DNA of 64,000 nucleotides from Bacillota bacterium (GTDB taxonomy: Bacteria; Bacillota; UBA4882; UBA8346), in NCBI GenBank assembly GCA_012735315.1, contig JAAYHS010000144.1, positions 1 through 64,000 on the forward strand, read 5' to 3'. The translations under genes were made by a program, and so were the position numbers. This document shows, one piece after another, positions 50,095-58,965 of the stretch. Position 1 is the stretch's first letter; the number at the start of each line of letters is the position of its first letter. Under the pieces are notes generated by a model. It saw only the letters and a program-made list of their open reading frames with translations. It had not been told where the DNA came from and searched no databases.

Positions 50095-51540
50095 ATGGAC
50101 GCCAAACAAATACCCCTGCCCTTCGCCGGGACCGGAGAGGCCGTATCCCCCGATGCGCTTTTCGCGATCACCAATACCGGGGACGGCGTCGGCATCTTAG
50201 GCCGGACGACCAGCGGCACCGGCTTACAGGGCGAAAGCGAATCGGGAACCGGAGTAACCGGCGTTTCCCTTTCCGAAGTCGGAGTCAGCGGCTCATCCGA
50301 CACCGGGACCGCCGTCTTCGGGACCAGCGGTTCCGGACCGGGGGTCTTCGGCCACTCCGACACCTACTACGGCGTGGTCGGCACTTCCAATACCGAATAC
50401 GGCGTTTACGGCACTTCCACCGAGAATACCGGCGTGGCGGGGTTGTCCCGCGATCATACCGGAGTGGCCGGTACTTCTATTTCAGGAATCGGTGTCGACG
50501 GGTCATCAACCTCAAACATTGGCGTAAAAGGAGCATCCTTCGACAACTTCGGAGTGGCCGGTTCGTCATACTCAGGCGCCGGAGTGCGGGGAACATCCGA
50601 TATCGGCGTCGGCATCAGCGGGTATTCCCCCTCAGATACGGCTATCGAGGGAATATCCGATACGGGCATCGGCGTTTATGCCCAATCCGAATCAAATATC
50701 GGTCTTTATGCAAGTTCGGGTTCGACTAACGGCATTTATGGCGTTTCTGCCAGAGGTATTGGGATTTACGGATACTCTCCTTCAAATATCGGTGTTTCCG
50801 GAAACTCTTATTCTCACTTTGGGGTTTCGGGATATTCCGCTACAAGCAGTGGGGTTTATGGAAGTTCTTCTTCCGGTCTTGGTGTTTTTGGACAGTCTGA
50901 AACTTTTCATGGGGTCCAAGGGGTTTCAAAAACCGCAAGCGGTGTGGCTGGTTTCTCCGATAGTGAATTCGGCGTTTACGGATCCTCAATCTCCGGGGTC
51001 GGCGTCTATGGCGTGACTCATACCGGCATAGCCGGTCAATTCATCGGCGATGTTCAAATTTACGGAACGCTGACCAAAAGCGCAGGCGGCTTCAAGATCG
51101 ATCACCCGCTGGATCCGGAGAATAAATACCTTAACCATTCCTTTATCGAATCATCGGAGATGCTGAATATCTATAGCGGGATCGCCGTCCTGGATGATGA
51201 CGGGACTGCTTGGGTCGAATTGCCCGAGTGGTTCGAGGCTCTCAATAAAGACTTTCGCTACCAGTTGACTTCCATTGGAATGCCCTCACCGCAACTATAT
51301 ATCGCTGAGGAGATCGCTCGGAATCGCTTCCGGATCGCCGGCGGCGCACCTAAGCAAAGAGTATCCTGGCAAGTCACCGGCGTCCGCCGCGACCCCTATG
51401 CTGAAAGGCGCCGGATACCGGTTGAGCAGGAAAAAGCCACCGATGAAAAGGGGTTTTATTTAGACCCCGCCGCTTACGGGCAACCCAAGGAGAAATCCCT
51501 CGCCAAGCGGCTCACTTATGATACTTCTCCCCCCGGTTAA
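50095..51540 (+). CDS. decapeptide-repeat protein with conserved C-terminal domain
   Basis: A 481-residue protein. About residues 40-310 are 27 consecutive 10-residue units of consensus SxxGVxGxSx (examples SGTGVTGVSL, SNIGVSGNSY, SEFGVYGSSI), strictly in register, which suggests a beta-solenoid or fibre. A domain of about 130 residues follows (FKIDHPLDPENKYLNHSF, WFEALNKDFRYQLTSIG, NRFRIAGGAPKQRVSWQVTG), resembling C-terminal domains on other bacterial repeat proteins. No signal peptide is evident. GGAGG lies eight bases before the ATG. Its end overlaps convergent rlmH by 29 bases. Function unknown; surface or spore-layer structure is a guess. Confidence 0.85.
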   Translation: MDAKQIPLPFAGTGEAVSPDALFAITNTGDGVGILGRTTSGTGLQGESESGTGVTGVSLSEVGVSGSSDTGTAVFGTSGSGPGVFGHSDTYYGVVGTSNTEYGVYGTSTENTGVAGLSRDHTGVAGTSISGIGVDGSSTSNIGVKGASFDNFGVAGSSYSGAGVRGTSDIGVGISGYSPSDTAIEGISDTGIGVYAQSESNIGLYASSGSTNGIYGVSARGIGIYGYSPSNIGVSGNSYSHFGVSGYSATSSGVYGSSSSGLGVFGQSETFHGVQGVSKTASGVAGFSDSEFGVYGSSISGVGVYGVTHTGIAGQFIGDVQIYGTLTKSAGGFKIDHPLDPENKYLNHSFIESSEMLNIYSGIAVLDDDGTAWVELPEWFEALNKDFRYQLTSIGMPSPQLYIAEEIARNRFRIAGGAPKQRVSWQVTGVRRDPYAERRRIPVEQEKATDEKGFYLDPAAYGQPKEKSLAKRLTYDTSPPG

Positions 51541-51991
51541 TCTTACAGGCCCGGTAAATCTGCTCCAACAGAATCACTCGAAACAACTGATGGGGAAAGG
51601 TGAGCTTTGAGAAGCTCAATCTCAAATCGGCCTTTTGAAGCACTTCGGCGGTCAAACCCATTGAGCCGCCGATCACCAACGTAAGCGGCGCGCTCAAAAC
51701 CTCCCGCTCCCGGAGCAAACCGGCAAACTCCAGCGAATCGAGCTGCTTCCCGTTCCGGTCCAAGGCGATTAAGTAATCATGCTCCTGAATATGGCGGAGA
51801 ATCATTTCGCCTTCGGCCTTGATTACCTGTTCCTCTTGGGCCGGACTGTACCGCTCCGGGCATGGTAGATCCGGCGTCTCCCTGATTTCCACCTTAGCGT
51901 AAGGTTTCAGTCTTTTTAAGTATTCGGCTTGGGCCGCCAAAAGATATTTTTCCTTCAGTTTGCCTACGGCGATAATTTTGATTTGAAGCAT
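51512..51991 (-). CDS. rlmH: 23S rRNA pseudouridine-1915 N3-methyltransferase
   Basis: A SPOUT methyltransferase acting on helix 69 of 23S rRNA. The 159 residues start MLQIKIIAVGKLKEKYL and contain LIALDRNGKQLDSLEFA, LVIGGSMGLTAEV and the C-terminal LSFSKLTFPHQLFRVILLEQIYRA with the knot. The family ends in EKYHK as here. Confidence 0.96.
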   Translation of the reverse strand: MLQIKIIAVGKLKEKYLLAAQAEYLKRLKPYAKVEIRETPDLPCPERYSPAQEEQVIKAEGEMILRHIQEHDYLIALDRNGKQLDSLEFAGLLREREVLSAPLTLVIGGSMGLTAEVLQKADLRLSFSKLTFPHQLFRVILLEQIYRACKINRGEKYHK

Positions 51992-52040
51992 TAATTTCTC
52001 CCGACTCCATAAAGGCCGAATCGACGAAGATTAGCCATTC

Positions 52041-52763
52041 TCAGTTATGTTTGTTAATGATGCGCATTGATGCCGAGCGGTCTTTACAGTTTATAAATTT
52101 CACCGCCAACGCGACTCGATTCTCCTCATTGAGCAGCTCCCAATAATACCGCGCCGTTTGATCAATGTCGTCAAATACCCTTACCAATTTCGGCTCTCCG
52201 GCGAAGGACGGCAAGGGGTTCCCGTCCCCCTCGTATGTATGGATGCAATGGCCGTATCCGGCAGTATACTTGTCATAGTAATAAAAAGCCCGGAGGCAAT
52301 AGTCGGGGTTATGGTTTTCCGTTTTTAAGATCGACAAGGCGTAGCTTGGTTCCCCGTTGAGGTCGATTAATCCGGAGATCCTGGGCGTATAGTGGGGCGC
52401 GTCCGGTTCGAACTCCCTGGTTTTGAGGGCCGCTTCAAAGGTCTTTTGTTGCATTAAGTAATTGTAAATCGTATCGGTCTGATCGCCGTTGCTGACGATA
52501 TAATAGCCGTTCAAGTCTTTGATGGGGTAATAAATGATCAGCGACGGATCCTCCACTTTGCTCTCATCAAAAGCCTTGGTCCGCATGAAGCTTCCCTCTT
52601 GGACGAACACCCGGTTCCGGCTGTTATTGCTGCGGCCCATGATCCAGTATACCTGGACATAATTTTGGCGGTCGGGGCTGATGCCGATGATGATCCCCCG
52701 GCCGGGATAAGGATTGTTTTTTAAATTTTCTTCGTTTAGTAAAGCGATTTTTTCCAAGTCCAT
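52041..52763 (-). CDS. IMP cyclohydrolase (PurO-like)
   Basis: A 240-residue protein of the archaeal-type IMP cyclohydrolase family, which closes the ring in the last step of purine synthesis. Signature segments are NPYPGRGIIIGISPD, VQVYWIMGRSNNSRNRVF, YTPRISGLID and the C-terminal YWELLNEENRVALAVKFI. Most bacteria use PurH instead; whether purH also exists in this genome is unknown. ATG at 52763 has AAAAGG nine bases upstream. Confidence 0.8.
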   Translation of the reverse strand: MDLEKIALLNEENLKNNPYPGRGIIIGISPDRQNYVQVYWIMGRSNNSRNRVFVQEGSFMRTKAFDESKVEDPSLIIYYPIKDLNGYYIVSNGDQTDTIYNYLMQQKTFEAALKTREFEPDAPHYTPRISGLIDLNGEPSYALSILKTENHNPDYCLRAFYYYDKYTAGYGHCIHTYEGDGNPLPSFAGEPKLVRVFDDIDQTARYYWELLNEENRVALAVKFINCKDRSASMRIINKHN

Positions 52764-52866
52764 TTCAATCATCCTTTTATTATTGTTTTCCAAATCTTCG
52801 ACTCGCCGAAGCAATGTTTATATTTTAACATAGATTTCCGGCGAAAGAAATTCAGTAATAATTGTG

Positions 52867-53397
52867 TTAATTCAACTCAATCCAAAACACATACATTGGT
52901 CTGCCGTCAACATAAGATTTAGATTCGGTCAACACACCGCCACATTTTATAATAGTCTTAATGGATGCGGTATTACTTGTGAAACAACTTAGCATAACTC
53001 GCTTTAAGCCTATAGATTTTGCGTACTCAAGCCCCATTTTTAGCATCTCTGTAGCATAACCCTTTTTTCGTTCACTGGGGCGAACTGAATAACCAATGTG
53101 TCCGCCGTATTCTTTTAAGAATTTATTAGCCAAACTATGTCTGATATCGATCATTCCAATTATTTTATTGTCACTTTTCCTGACAGCAAAAAAAGTGGTG
53201 GCCAAAACCCAATCGCTTCCGACCGTTTCAGGATTATGATTCTTTTCCGTATTATCAAGCCATTCCTTATAATCCATCTGATCGAAAAGGGCGCTTCCGT
53301 TAATAATCGGCTCATTGTTCTCAATGAATTCGTTTTTAAATTGATTGGCCATAGCTTCATGCCGCATCGTAGGTATTTCCAAAACGATGTCTGCCAA
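52867..53397 (-). CDS. GNAT family N-acetyltransferase
   Basis: A 176-residue acetyl-CoA-dependent acetyltransferase. The core runs from NKIIGMIDIRHSL through GGHIGYSVRPSERKKGYATEML (acetyl-CoA pyrophosphate loop) to GLKRVMLSCFTSNTASIKTIIKCGG. The closest type acts on small molecules or amino groups of proteins; substrate unknown. The coding sequence is clearly AT-richer than its neighbours, suggesting transfer. Confidence 0.85.
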   Translation of the reverse strand: MADIVLEIPTMRHEAMANQFKNEFIENNEPIINGSALFDQMDYKEWLDNTEKNHNPETVGSDWVLATTFFAVRKSDNKIIGMIDIRHSLANKFLKEYGGHIGYSVRPSERKKGYATEMLKMGLEYAKSIGLKRVMLSCFTSNTASIKTIIKCGGVLTESKSYVDGRPMYVFWIELN

Positions 53398-53874
53398 TTG
53401 AGCTCACCTCATCAAATATATGTGTATTTTGCCCGCTCTTTCTTAAGCGTTATATGTCGCGTTCAGCATCTTAGCATCTTTTTTTTCAACTGCTTAACCG
53501 CTGCCGGGCGCGATCGTCAACGAAAAAACGAAAACTTGATCCGGGTGAGATTGAAAATGATCCACTAACGATCTTGAATAAGCGATCCACTTAAGCACAA
53601 AAATATAAAGCGCTAAAGAGAGCTTCTCCGGGAGGAAAACGGCAAATCAAACATTTTGCCCCACCTCCCTTACGGCGTCATTTTCCGGCGGAACTTCAGT
53701 CTTCTCGAAATTCCCCTTTTTTAACTGGCCTTGAGCTATGTGATGATATCTGATATATTGATAGTGGGTCATTTCAACCCATTATTATTTCTTCTATCGG
53801 AAACAGAATTGTATTATCAAATAGAGCTTTTTTCGGTGATGACAATAAAACTGCCTGAATATGGAGGTTATTAA
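53398..53874. other. 477-base gap upstream of speE
   Basis: No reading frame or recognised RNA. It probably holds the speE promoter; no clear consensus is seen. Confidence 0.4.
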
Positions 53875-54732
53875 ATGGTTGATCTGTGGTTTTCGGAATA
53901 CCATACCGAAGATGTGCGCTTTTCGGTTAAAGTCGAACCGCTTTGGTCCGAACAAACCAAGTTCCAAAGGATTGATTTCTTCAAAAACCCGACCTTCGGC
54001 ACTTTTTTTACCCTTGACGGTTTCCTGATGATGACCGAGAAAGATGAGTTCATTTACCATGAAATGATCTGTCATCCCGCCTTTGCCACCAATCCCGAGA
54101 TCCAAAGGGTGTTGATCATCGGCGGCGGCGACGGAGGAACCACCCGCGAAGCGGCGCGCTACCCAACGGTTCAGCGGATTGATCAGGTGGAGATCGATGA
54201 GCGGGTGGTTCGCCTCTGTCAACAGTATTTACCCCAAACCGCTTCCGTATTTGAAAACGAACCCCGGCTTAAGCTGCATTTTGCCGACGGGGTAGAGTTC
54301 GTCAAAAACTCTCCGGAGGGGACTTATGATTTGATTCTGGTCGACTCCACCGATCCGAGCGGTCCGGGCGAAGGCCTTTTTACCCTTGAGTTTTATCGCG
54401 ACTGTTACCGGGCCTTAACCCCGAACGGGATCTTAATCAACCAACACGAAAGCCCTTACTATCCGGGTGACGCCCGGGAGATGAAACGGGCTCACCAAAA
54501 AATCAAAGCCACCTTCCCGATTGCCAAGGTTTATCAGTTTTTCATGCCGACCTATCCTTCCGGCCATTGGCTGTTCGGTTTCGCCGCCAAGACGCTCGAC
54601 CCGGTCGCCGATTTCAAACCCGAAGCGTGGCGGCAATTCAAGCTTAAGACCAGATACTATAATACCGAAATACATTCGGCCTCGTTTGCCCTCCCCACTT
54701 ATGTCCGGGAGATGCTGGACGAGGTTGAGTGA
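53875..54732 (+). CDS. speE: spermidine synthase (polyamine aminopropyltransferase)
   Basis: Transfers the aminopropyl group from decarboxylated S-adenosylmethionine to putrescine or a related amine. The 285 residues show LDGFLMMTEKDEFIYHEM, VLIIGGGDGGTTREAARYP, QVEIDERVVRLCQQYLP, and LILVDSTDPSGPGEGLF. GGAGG precedes the ATG. speD and speB are not adjacent; the YaaO-like decarboxylase at 12-13.5 kb could provide precursor amines. Confidence 0.95.
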   Translation: MVDLWFSEYHTEDVRFSVKVEPLWSEQTKFQRIDFFKNPTFGTFFTLDGFLMMTEKDEFIYHEMICHPAFATNPEIQRVLIIGGGDGGTTREAARYPTVQRIDQVEIDERVVRLCQQYLPQTASVFENEPRLKLHFADGVEFVKNSPEGTYDLILVDSTDPSGPGEGLFTLEFYRDCYRALTPNGILINQHESPYYPGDAREMKRAHQKIKATFPIAKVYQFFMPTYPSGHWLFGFAAKTLDPVADFKPEAWRQFKLKTRYYNTEIHSASFALPTYVREMLDEVE

Positions 54733-54861
54733 AGCAATTATTTCTACGGAGGATGGTGGTTCCTCCTTAGCGCTTGCGCGGCAGGGACAAGGGGTCTTTG
54801 TTTTTCCGATCTCCACTAACTATACCGTTTCATGTTTTTTGTAATATCGATTATTGGTTTT

Positions 54862-55716
54862 TTAGTTTTGAATGGCACTCACAACGCCGTTATCAAAATA
54901 AACATAATTGCTTGACCCATAAACCCATTGTTCACTTACCCTGTTTGCAGTTGTGGTTCTATAAACTCTCTCCGGCTTACCCCAGCTCATCAATACCATC
55001 TCTTTATTCATTCCTATGTAAATTTTGTATTCTTTAATTGCATCCCATGCCCTTTGAGGCCATTTTGGGTATATTTTGACAGGATCACTCAAATACCAAT
55101 ATTCTTCAAGTGGTCTCATTAACTTATTGGAAGTGTCATTAATGCGTGAATATGATCCTTCCCATAAGACGATATCATTAGTGGTACTTACCAACGTAAA
55201 TTTTAACGGCCAGGTTTCATTATGTCCCCATTCTATATTTTGAATTACATAACCAGCTAAGTTGGGCAACCGTATATTTTTTGGTTTATTGGTTACAGTA
55301 TCTAAAATATAAGGGCTAGTTCCCAAATCTACTTTTGTCCAAATGGTTTTTCCGATATATTGTTTCACGTTCTCCATTTCTGACTTAAAGGCGATACTTT
55401 CTAAATTACCACCATATCCTTGTCCATAAACAATTTTTCCGTCTTCAGTTTTAAATGTTATATACAAAATCCCAGTATCTTGTTTTAATTCAACTATTCT
55501 TGCTGATTTATTTGCCAAATCTGTATAAGGAATTGGCCCAAAGCCTCCAAAGGTATAGGAATATAGTTGATAACCATATTTTTGCATTGATTCTGTCATA
55601 GGTAAAAAAATAATTTCTTTTCCAATCCAGTCATTATAATTTTGTTCGGCAAATGCAGGAACTAATGAAGCCAATAAGCAATTTATTAACAATAGAAATA
55701 TTAGTAGTTTTTTCAA
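54862..55716 (-). CDS. secreted protein with BamE/SmpA-like C-terminal motif
   Basis: About 284 residues with a signal peptide (KKLLIFLLLINCLLASLVPAFA). The last 60 residues, with YIGMNKEMVLMSWGKPERVYRT and YVYFDNGVVSAI, resemble the small BamE/SmpA-type repeat fold also found in Gram-positive secreted proteins. The rest is not recognised. Start is TTG at 55716 with AAGGAG nine bases upstream. The gene is AT-rich compared with speE and degP, pointing to transfer. Confidence 0.7.
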   Translation of the reverse strand: MKKLLIFLLLINCLLASLVPAFAEQNYNDWIGKEIIFLPMTESMQKYGYQLYSYTFGGFGPIPYTDLANKSARIVELKQDTGILYITFKTEDGKIVYGQGYGGNLESIAFKSEMENVKQYIGKTIWTKVDLGTSPYILDTVTNKPKNIRLPNLAGYVIQNIEWGHNETWPLKFTLVSTTNDIVLWEGSYSRINDTSNKLMRPLEEYWYLSDPVKIYPKWPQRAWDAIKEYKIYIGMNKEMVLMSWGKPERVYRTTTANRVSEQWVYGSSNYVYFDNGVVSAIQN

Positions 55717-56012
55717 AAAAATCACTCCTTTTTCATCTCTCAAACCCCTATGATTTTTTTATCTCTTAAAAGTTTCCCATATAAAAAACTTCAAAATCAG
55801 CTTTCCCTTGATGTTTTTTTAAACCTTAAAACACAGCTCAAACCCTAGTACGAAGCCATTTAACGCAACCGCGCTTAAATCTATAGCTGTAAGTGCTTAC
55901 TCTCCATGATTTGACTTTTAAAATATAATTCATAAGATATATACCTCTGTTATACAACGTATCTGACCTCAACTTTAACACCAGCGAACTAAGCTGGTTG
56001 GCTGGCCGACAA
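55717..56012. other. AT-rich gap
   Basis: Nothing recognisable apart from AT-rich sequence. Confidence 0.3.
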
Positions 56013-56675
56013 TTATTCTATTCCATGCAAAAATTTTAAGAGTTTTGTTTTTTCCTCAGTATTACCTTCAGAAAAAAACCTATCATAAGCTATAGCTTTC
56101 TTTAAAGCCTTTTTTAAATCTTGAACATCTCCCTGCCCTGGCATTGACATCACAATATCTCCTACAATGGAACCAAAACATGCTTGATGGATTATATCAC
56201 AAATTTCTTGCAAAGTTTCAATGAATTCTACCTCTTGTTCTGGAGTAAATTCTCCCAGTGCTTTATCGCTTAAAAATGCTTCTTTATCATAATGAGCTAA
56301 TAATCTATTTCTTGCCTTTTTAATTAAAGAATGAAAGAAGCCAGCTTTTTTCTTTAATTCTTCCAATCTTTCTTTTATATTTTCTGGCCAATTTATAGAA
56401 TCAATAAGGTTTTCAACCGTAAAATTTTCTCTTTTTACACCATTGTCATATCCACGATCAGAAATTTTAGCAAACTCTAATAACAACGTATTAACAATGA
56501 TCTGATTTATTTCCAAAAAGAAGGATTTTGCAGTACTCTCCATAATTAACTTTGCTTTATCATTTTCAAATAGTTCTTTATAAATATATAATTTTGCTTT
56601 TAAATCAACAAAATAGCTACAAAAATTTTTTACAATTTCAAGAGCAGCTTTGTCCGTATAGTTCAGTTTATCCAT
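56013..56675 (-). CDS. AbiU2-like HEPN domain protein
   Basis: A 220-residue, mainly helical protein. The motif ARNRLLAHYDKE (Arg122 to His128) fits the R-x4-6-H active site of HEPN ribonucleases, and the length and layout resemble the AbiU2 subgroup, named after an abortive-infection protein. HEPN proteins often act as toxins or RNA-cleaving defence effectors. No antitoxin or nucleotidyltransferase partner is seen beside it. Low GC and gene-poor flanks suggest acquisition. Confidence 0.65.
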   Translation of the reverse strand: MDKLNYTDKAALEIVKNFCSYFVDLKAKLYIYKELFENDKAKLIMESTAKSFFLEINQIIVNTLLLEFAKISDRGYDNGVKRENFTVENLIDSINWPENIKERLEELKKKAGFFHSLIKKARNRLLAHYDKEAFLSDKALGEFTPEQEVEFIETLQEICDIIHQACFGSIVGDIVMSMPGQGDVQDLKKALKKAIAYDRFFSEGNTEEKTKLLKFLHGIE

Positions 56676-56906
56676 TTGGCACTCCGTATGTTTTATAATA
56701 TAGACTTCTTCGAAATTTCTCCGATATGACTCTGTTCGCGAAGGGGCCAGTCGAAGGGCAGGTATGTTATATGCCCTTTTCTACCAAAACCAACCTGGAA
56801 TCCACTTATGTAACTTCGCTAAAAATTCTTTATTCTCCTTCCGTTTAAACCCAATCAATCCCAAATATTAACTGCCAACCAAACTTCCCACCCGAAAATA
56901 GTCCAC

Positions 56907-56932
56907 AAAAAAAAGAGGCTCACGCCTCTTTT
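56907..56932 (-). terminator. terminator of the HtrA gene
   Basis: On the minus strand AAAAGAGGC-GTGA-GCCTCTTTT is followed by a T-run; it starts at the stop codon. Confidence 0.85.
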
Positions 56933-58146
56933 CACGGTTTCAACTCATCCACCGTCACCGTAGTCTGTTTCAACTCCCGGCCCCGGTAAAAATCGACCTT
57001 CAGTTTGGTCCCGATCTTATATTTCCCGACCACCTCACGGAAATCTTCCTTGCCGATCGGCTCGCCGTTGATCTTGACGATAATATCGCCCGGGACTAAC
57101 CCCGCCAGATGCGCCGGGGCGTTCTTAATCACCTGCACGATTAAGATCCCGTTGTTTACCGGCAACTTCCGCCGCAACCGGTATTCTAAAACCTCCGTAT
57201 TCTCTGGAGTCAAGACATAATATCTGATTCCCATCCCGGGACGGCTGACATAACCCTTGGAAATCAACTGGTCCGCCACGGTCTTTACCGTATTGCCGGG
57301 AATAGCGAACCCGATCCCTTGGGATTTGGCGGCGATCGCCGTATTAATCCCGATAATCCGGCCGCTGCTGTCGAGGAGCGGACCGCCCGAGTTGCCGGGA
57401 TTAATGGAAGCGTCGGTCTGAAGCATATTCCGAAGCACGCTTTCGGAACTGATCTCCACCGCCCGGCCTTTGGCGCTCACCACGCCCACGGTAACCGTAT
57501 TCCGGAATTGTTTGTTCAGCGGGTTGCCGATGGCGATGGCGATTTGCCCCTCCTGGACTCTGTCGGAATCGGCCCACTGGGGTGTGGGCAGGTTCTGATG
57601 GTCGATTTTTAAAACCGCCAGGTCCGTCTGGGGATCGGCGCCGATCACTTGCGCCGGATAAGAACTGCCGTCATTGAGGACCACCAAAATTTTATCCGCC
57701 GCCGTTCCCTTTAAACCGCTGATCACATGGTTATTGGTTACGATATAGCCGTCTTTGCGATAAATAACACCGGTACCCAAACCCTCAACATTCCTGAATC
57801 CGGGACCGGTAAAAAAGTCAAACTCTTCGATGATGGTGTTGGTGGTGATCATCACCACCGTAGGGCTGGCTTTTTTGACCACATTAATCGTGGCCTGCTC
57901 GTATTCATTCAAAGAAAGCGACCGGGCCGAAGGCGCGACCGGCTGCTCGACCCGGATCTCCGGCGGCGAAGCCTGCTGCGGAACGGGCTGGACCGGCTGG
58001 ACCGGCGCCGGGCTGACCAATGCCGCCCCGAGGCCGGTGAATTTCACCGCCAGCACCACCATTAGCGCGCCGACGATGCCGGAGATGATCGCGATAATAA
58101 TATACGGAATCTGGCGCTCGTGCCTGTCGAAACGAAACTGATTCAT
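56932..58146 (-). CDS. HtrA/DegP-type serine protease
   Basis: A 404-residue membrane-anchored protease. One transmembrane helix (PYIIIAIISGIVGALMVVLAV) is followed by a proline-rich linker, a trypsin-like domain with the triad His in TNNHVISG, Asp in TDLAVLKID and Ser in NPGNSGGPLLD, and one PDZ domain (IVQVIKNAPAHLAGLVPGDIIVKINGEPI). It acts in envelope protein quality control. The second of two adjacent ATGs, seven bases after GGAGG, is taken as start; the frame extends further upstream. Confidence 0.93.
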   Translation of the reverse strand: MNQFRFDRHERQIPYIIIAIISGIVGALMVVLAVKFTGLGAALVSPAPVQPVQPVPQQASPPEIRVEQPVAPSARSLSLNEYEQATINVVKKASPTVVMITTNTIIEEFDFFTGPGFRNVEGLGTGVIYRKDGYIVTNNHVISGLKGTAADKILVVLNDGSSYPAQVIGADPQTDLAVLKIDHQNLPTPQWADSDRVQEGQIAIAIGNPLNKQFRNTVTVGVVSAKGRAVEISSESVLRNMLQTDASINPGNSGGPLLDSSGRIIGINTAIAAKSQGIGFAIPGNTVKTVADQLISKGYVSRPGMGIRYYVLTPENTEVLEYRLRRKLPVNNGILIVQVIKNAPAHLAGLVPGDIIVKINGEPIGKEDFREVVGKYKIGTKLKVDFYRGRELKQTTVTVDELKP

Positions 58147-58276
58147 CATTACTCCTCCGTCACTAATCAAAGAACTTCCAATATCCGCTTAATTATCGGC
58201 ATTAGTACGGAATGACAAAAAACAGTCTTCTGAATCCGACGCTCATTGTGACATATATAATAAATAACGCATTTAT

Positions 58277-58963
58277 TCACTCCCGGTTCCTTCCGGGCCG
58301 TAATTGGTAAATATCGATCGACAGAAGCTTGTTTTCATGATTTACCGGAGTTTGCGTCTGACTTAAGGACCAGCCCCGCTCGATCATTCTTAAAATGAAT
58401 TCGACAGCCGCTTCTCTTCCGGGATCGGCCAGCCAAACCAGGCCGTCGGGTTTAACCGTTTTTTCGATTACCACGATTAAAGCATCATGAAGCGTTTTTT
58501 CATACAAAATATCGGCGCCCAGCACCAGATCGAAGCGGCCGATTTCAGGGAAAGCGCGCCAATCCGCCAATAACAGCCGGGGTTCGGGCAACCCGTTGCG
58601 CAGCGAGTTCACTCTGATAAACCGCAACGCCTCTTCCAGGTAGTCCGTCTGGAGCAGATCGGCGCCGGCAAGCCTGGCGGCGATCCCGGCCAACCCGACC
58701 CCCGCGCCCAGTTCCAATACGGACCGCCCCGCCACCAAATGCGCATTATCGGCGATAAAACGGGTTAAACCCAAAGCAGCCGGCCACAACTCCGCCCAAA
58801 ACGGAATCCGATCGGCGTCGCTAACCCCTTCCAACAGCTGGTCCAAATCAGCGACTTTGATTATCTGAAGCGGCTGCTCCTTGAATTGCGCCGCCACGGT
58901 TTGTAACTGAAAACGCCGCTCCAGTTCCCGGTATAACTCCCCGGCAGCCGCTCCCTTGCTCAC
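58277..58963 (-). CDS. class I SAM-dependent methyltransferase (METTL/NNMT-like)
   Basis: About 229 residues. VLELGAGVGLAGIAARLAGADLLQTDY is motif I and post-I, LLLADWRAFPEIGRFDLVLGADILYE contains motif IV, and the layout (PFWAELWPAALGL before the core) matches the METTL21/methyltransferase-16 type that modifies proteins; target unknown. The frame is open upstream but would overlap the phosphohexomutase gene; GTG at 58963, two bases after that gene's stop, is the likely start though its ribosome binding site is weak. Confidence 0.82.
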   Translation of the reverse strand: MSKGAAAGELYRELERRFQLQTVAAQFKEQPLQIIKVADLDQLLEGVSDADRIPFWAELWPAALGLTRFIADNAHLVAGRSVLELGAGVGLAGIAARLAGADLLQTDYLEEALRFIRVNSLRNGLPEPRLLLADWRAFPEIGRFDLVLGADILYEKTLHDALIVVIEKTVKPDGLVWLADPGREAAVEFILRMIERGWSLSQTQTPVNHENKLLSIDIYQLRPGRNRE

Positions 58964-58965
58964 GG

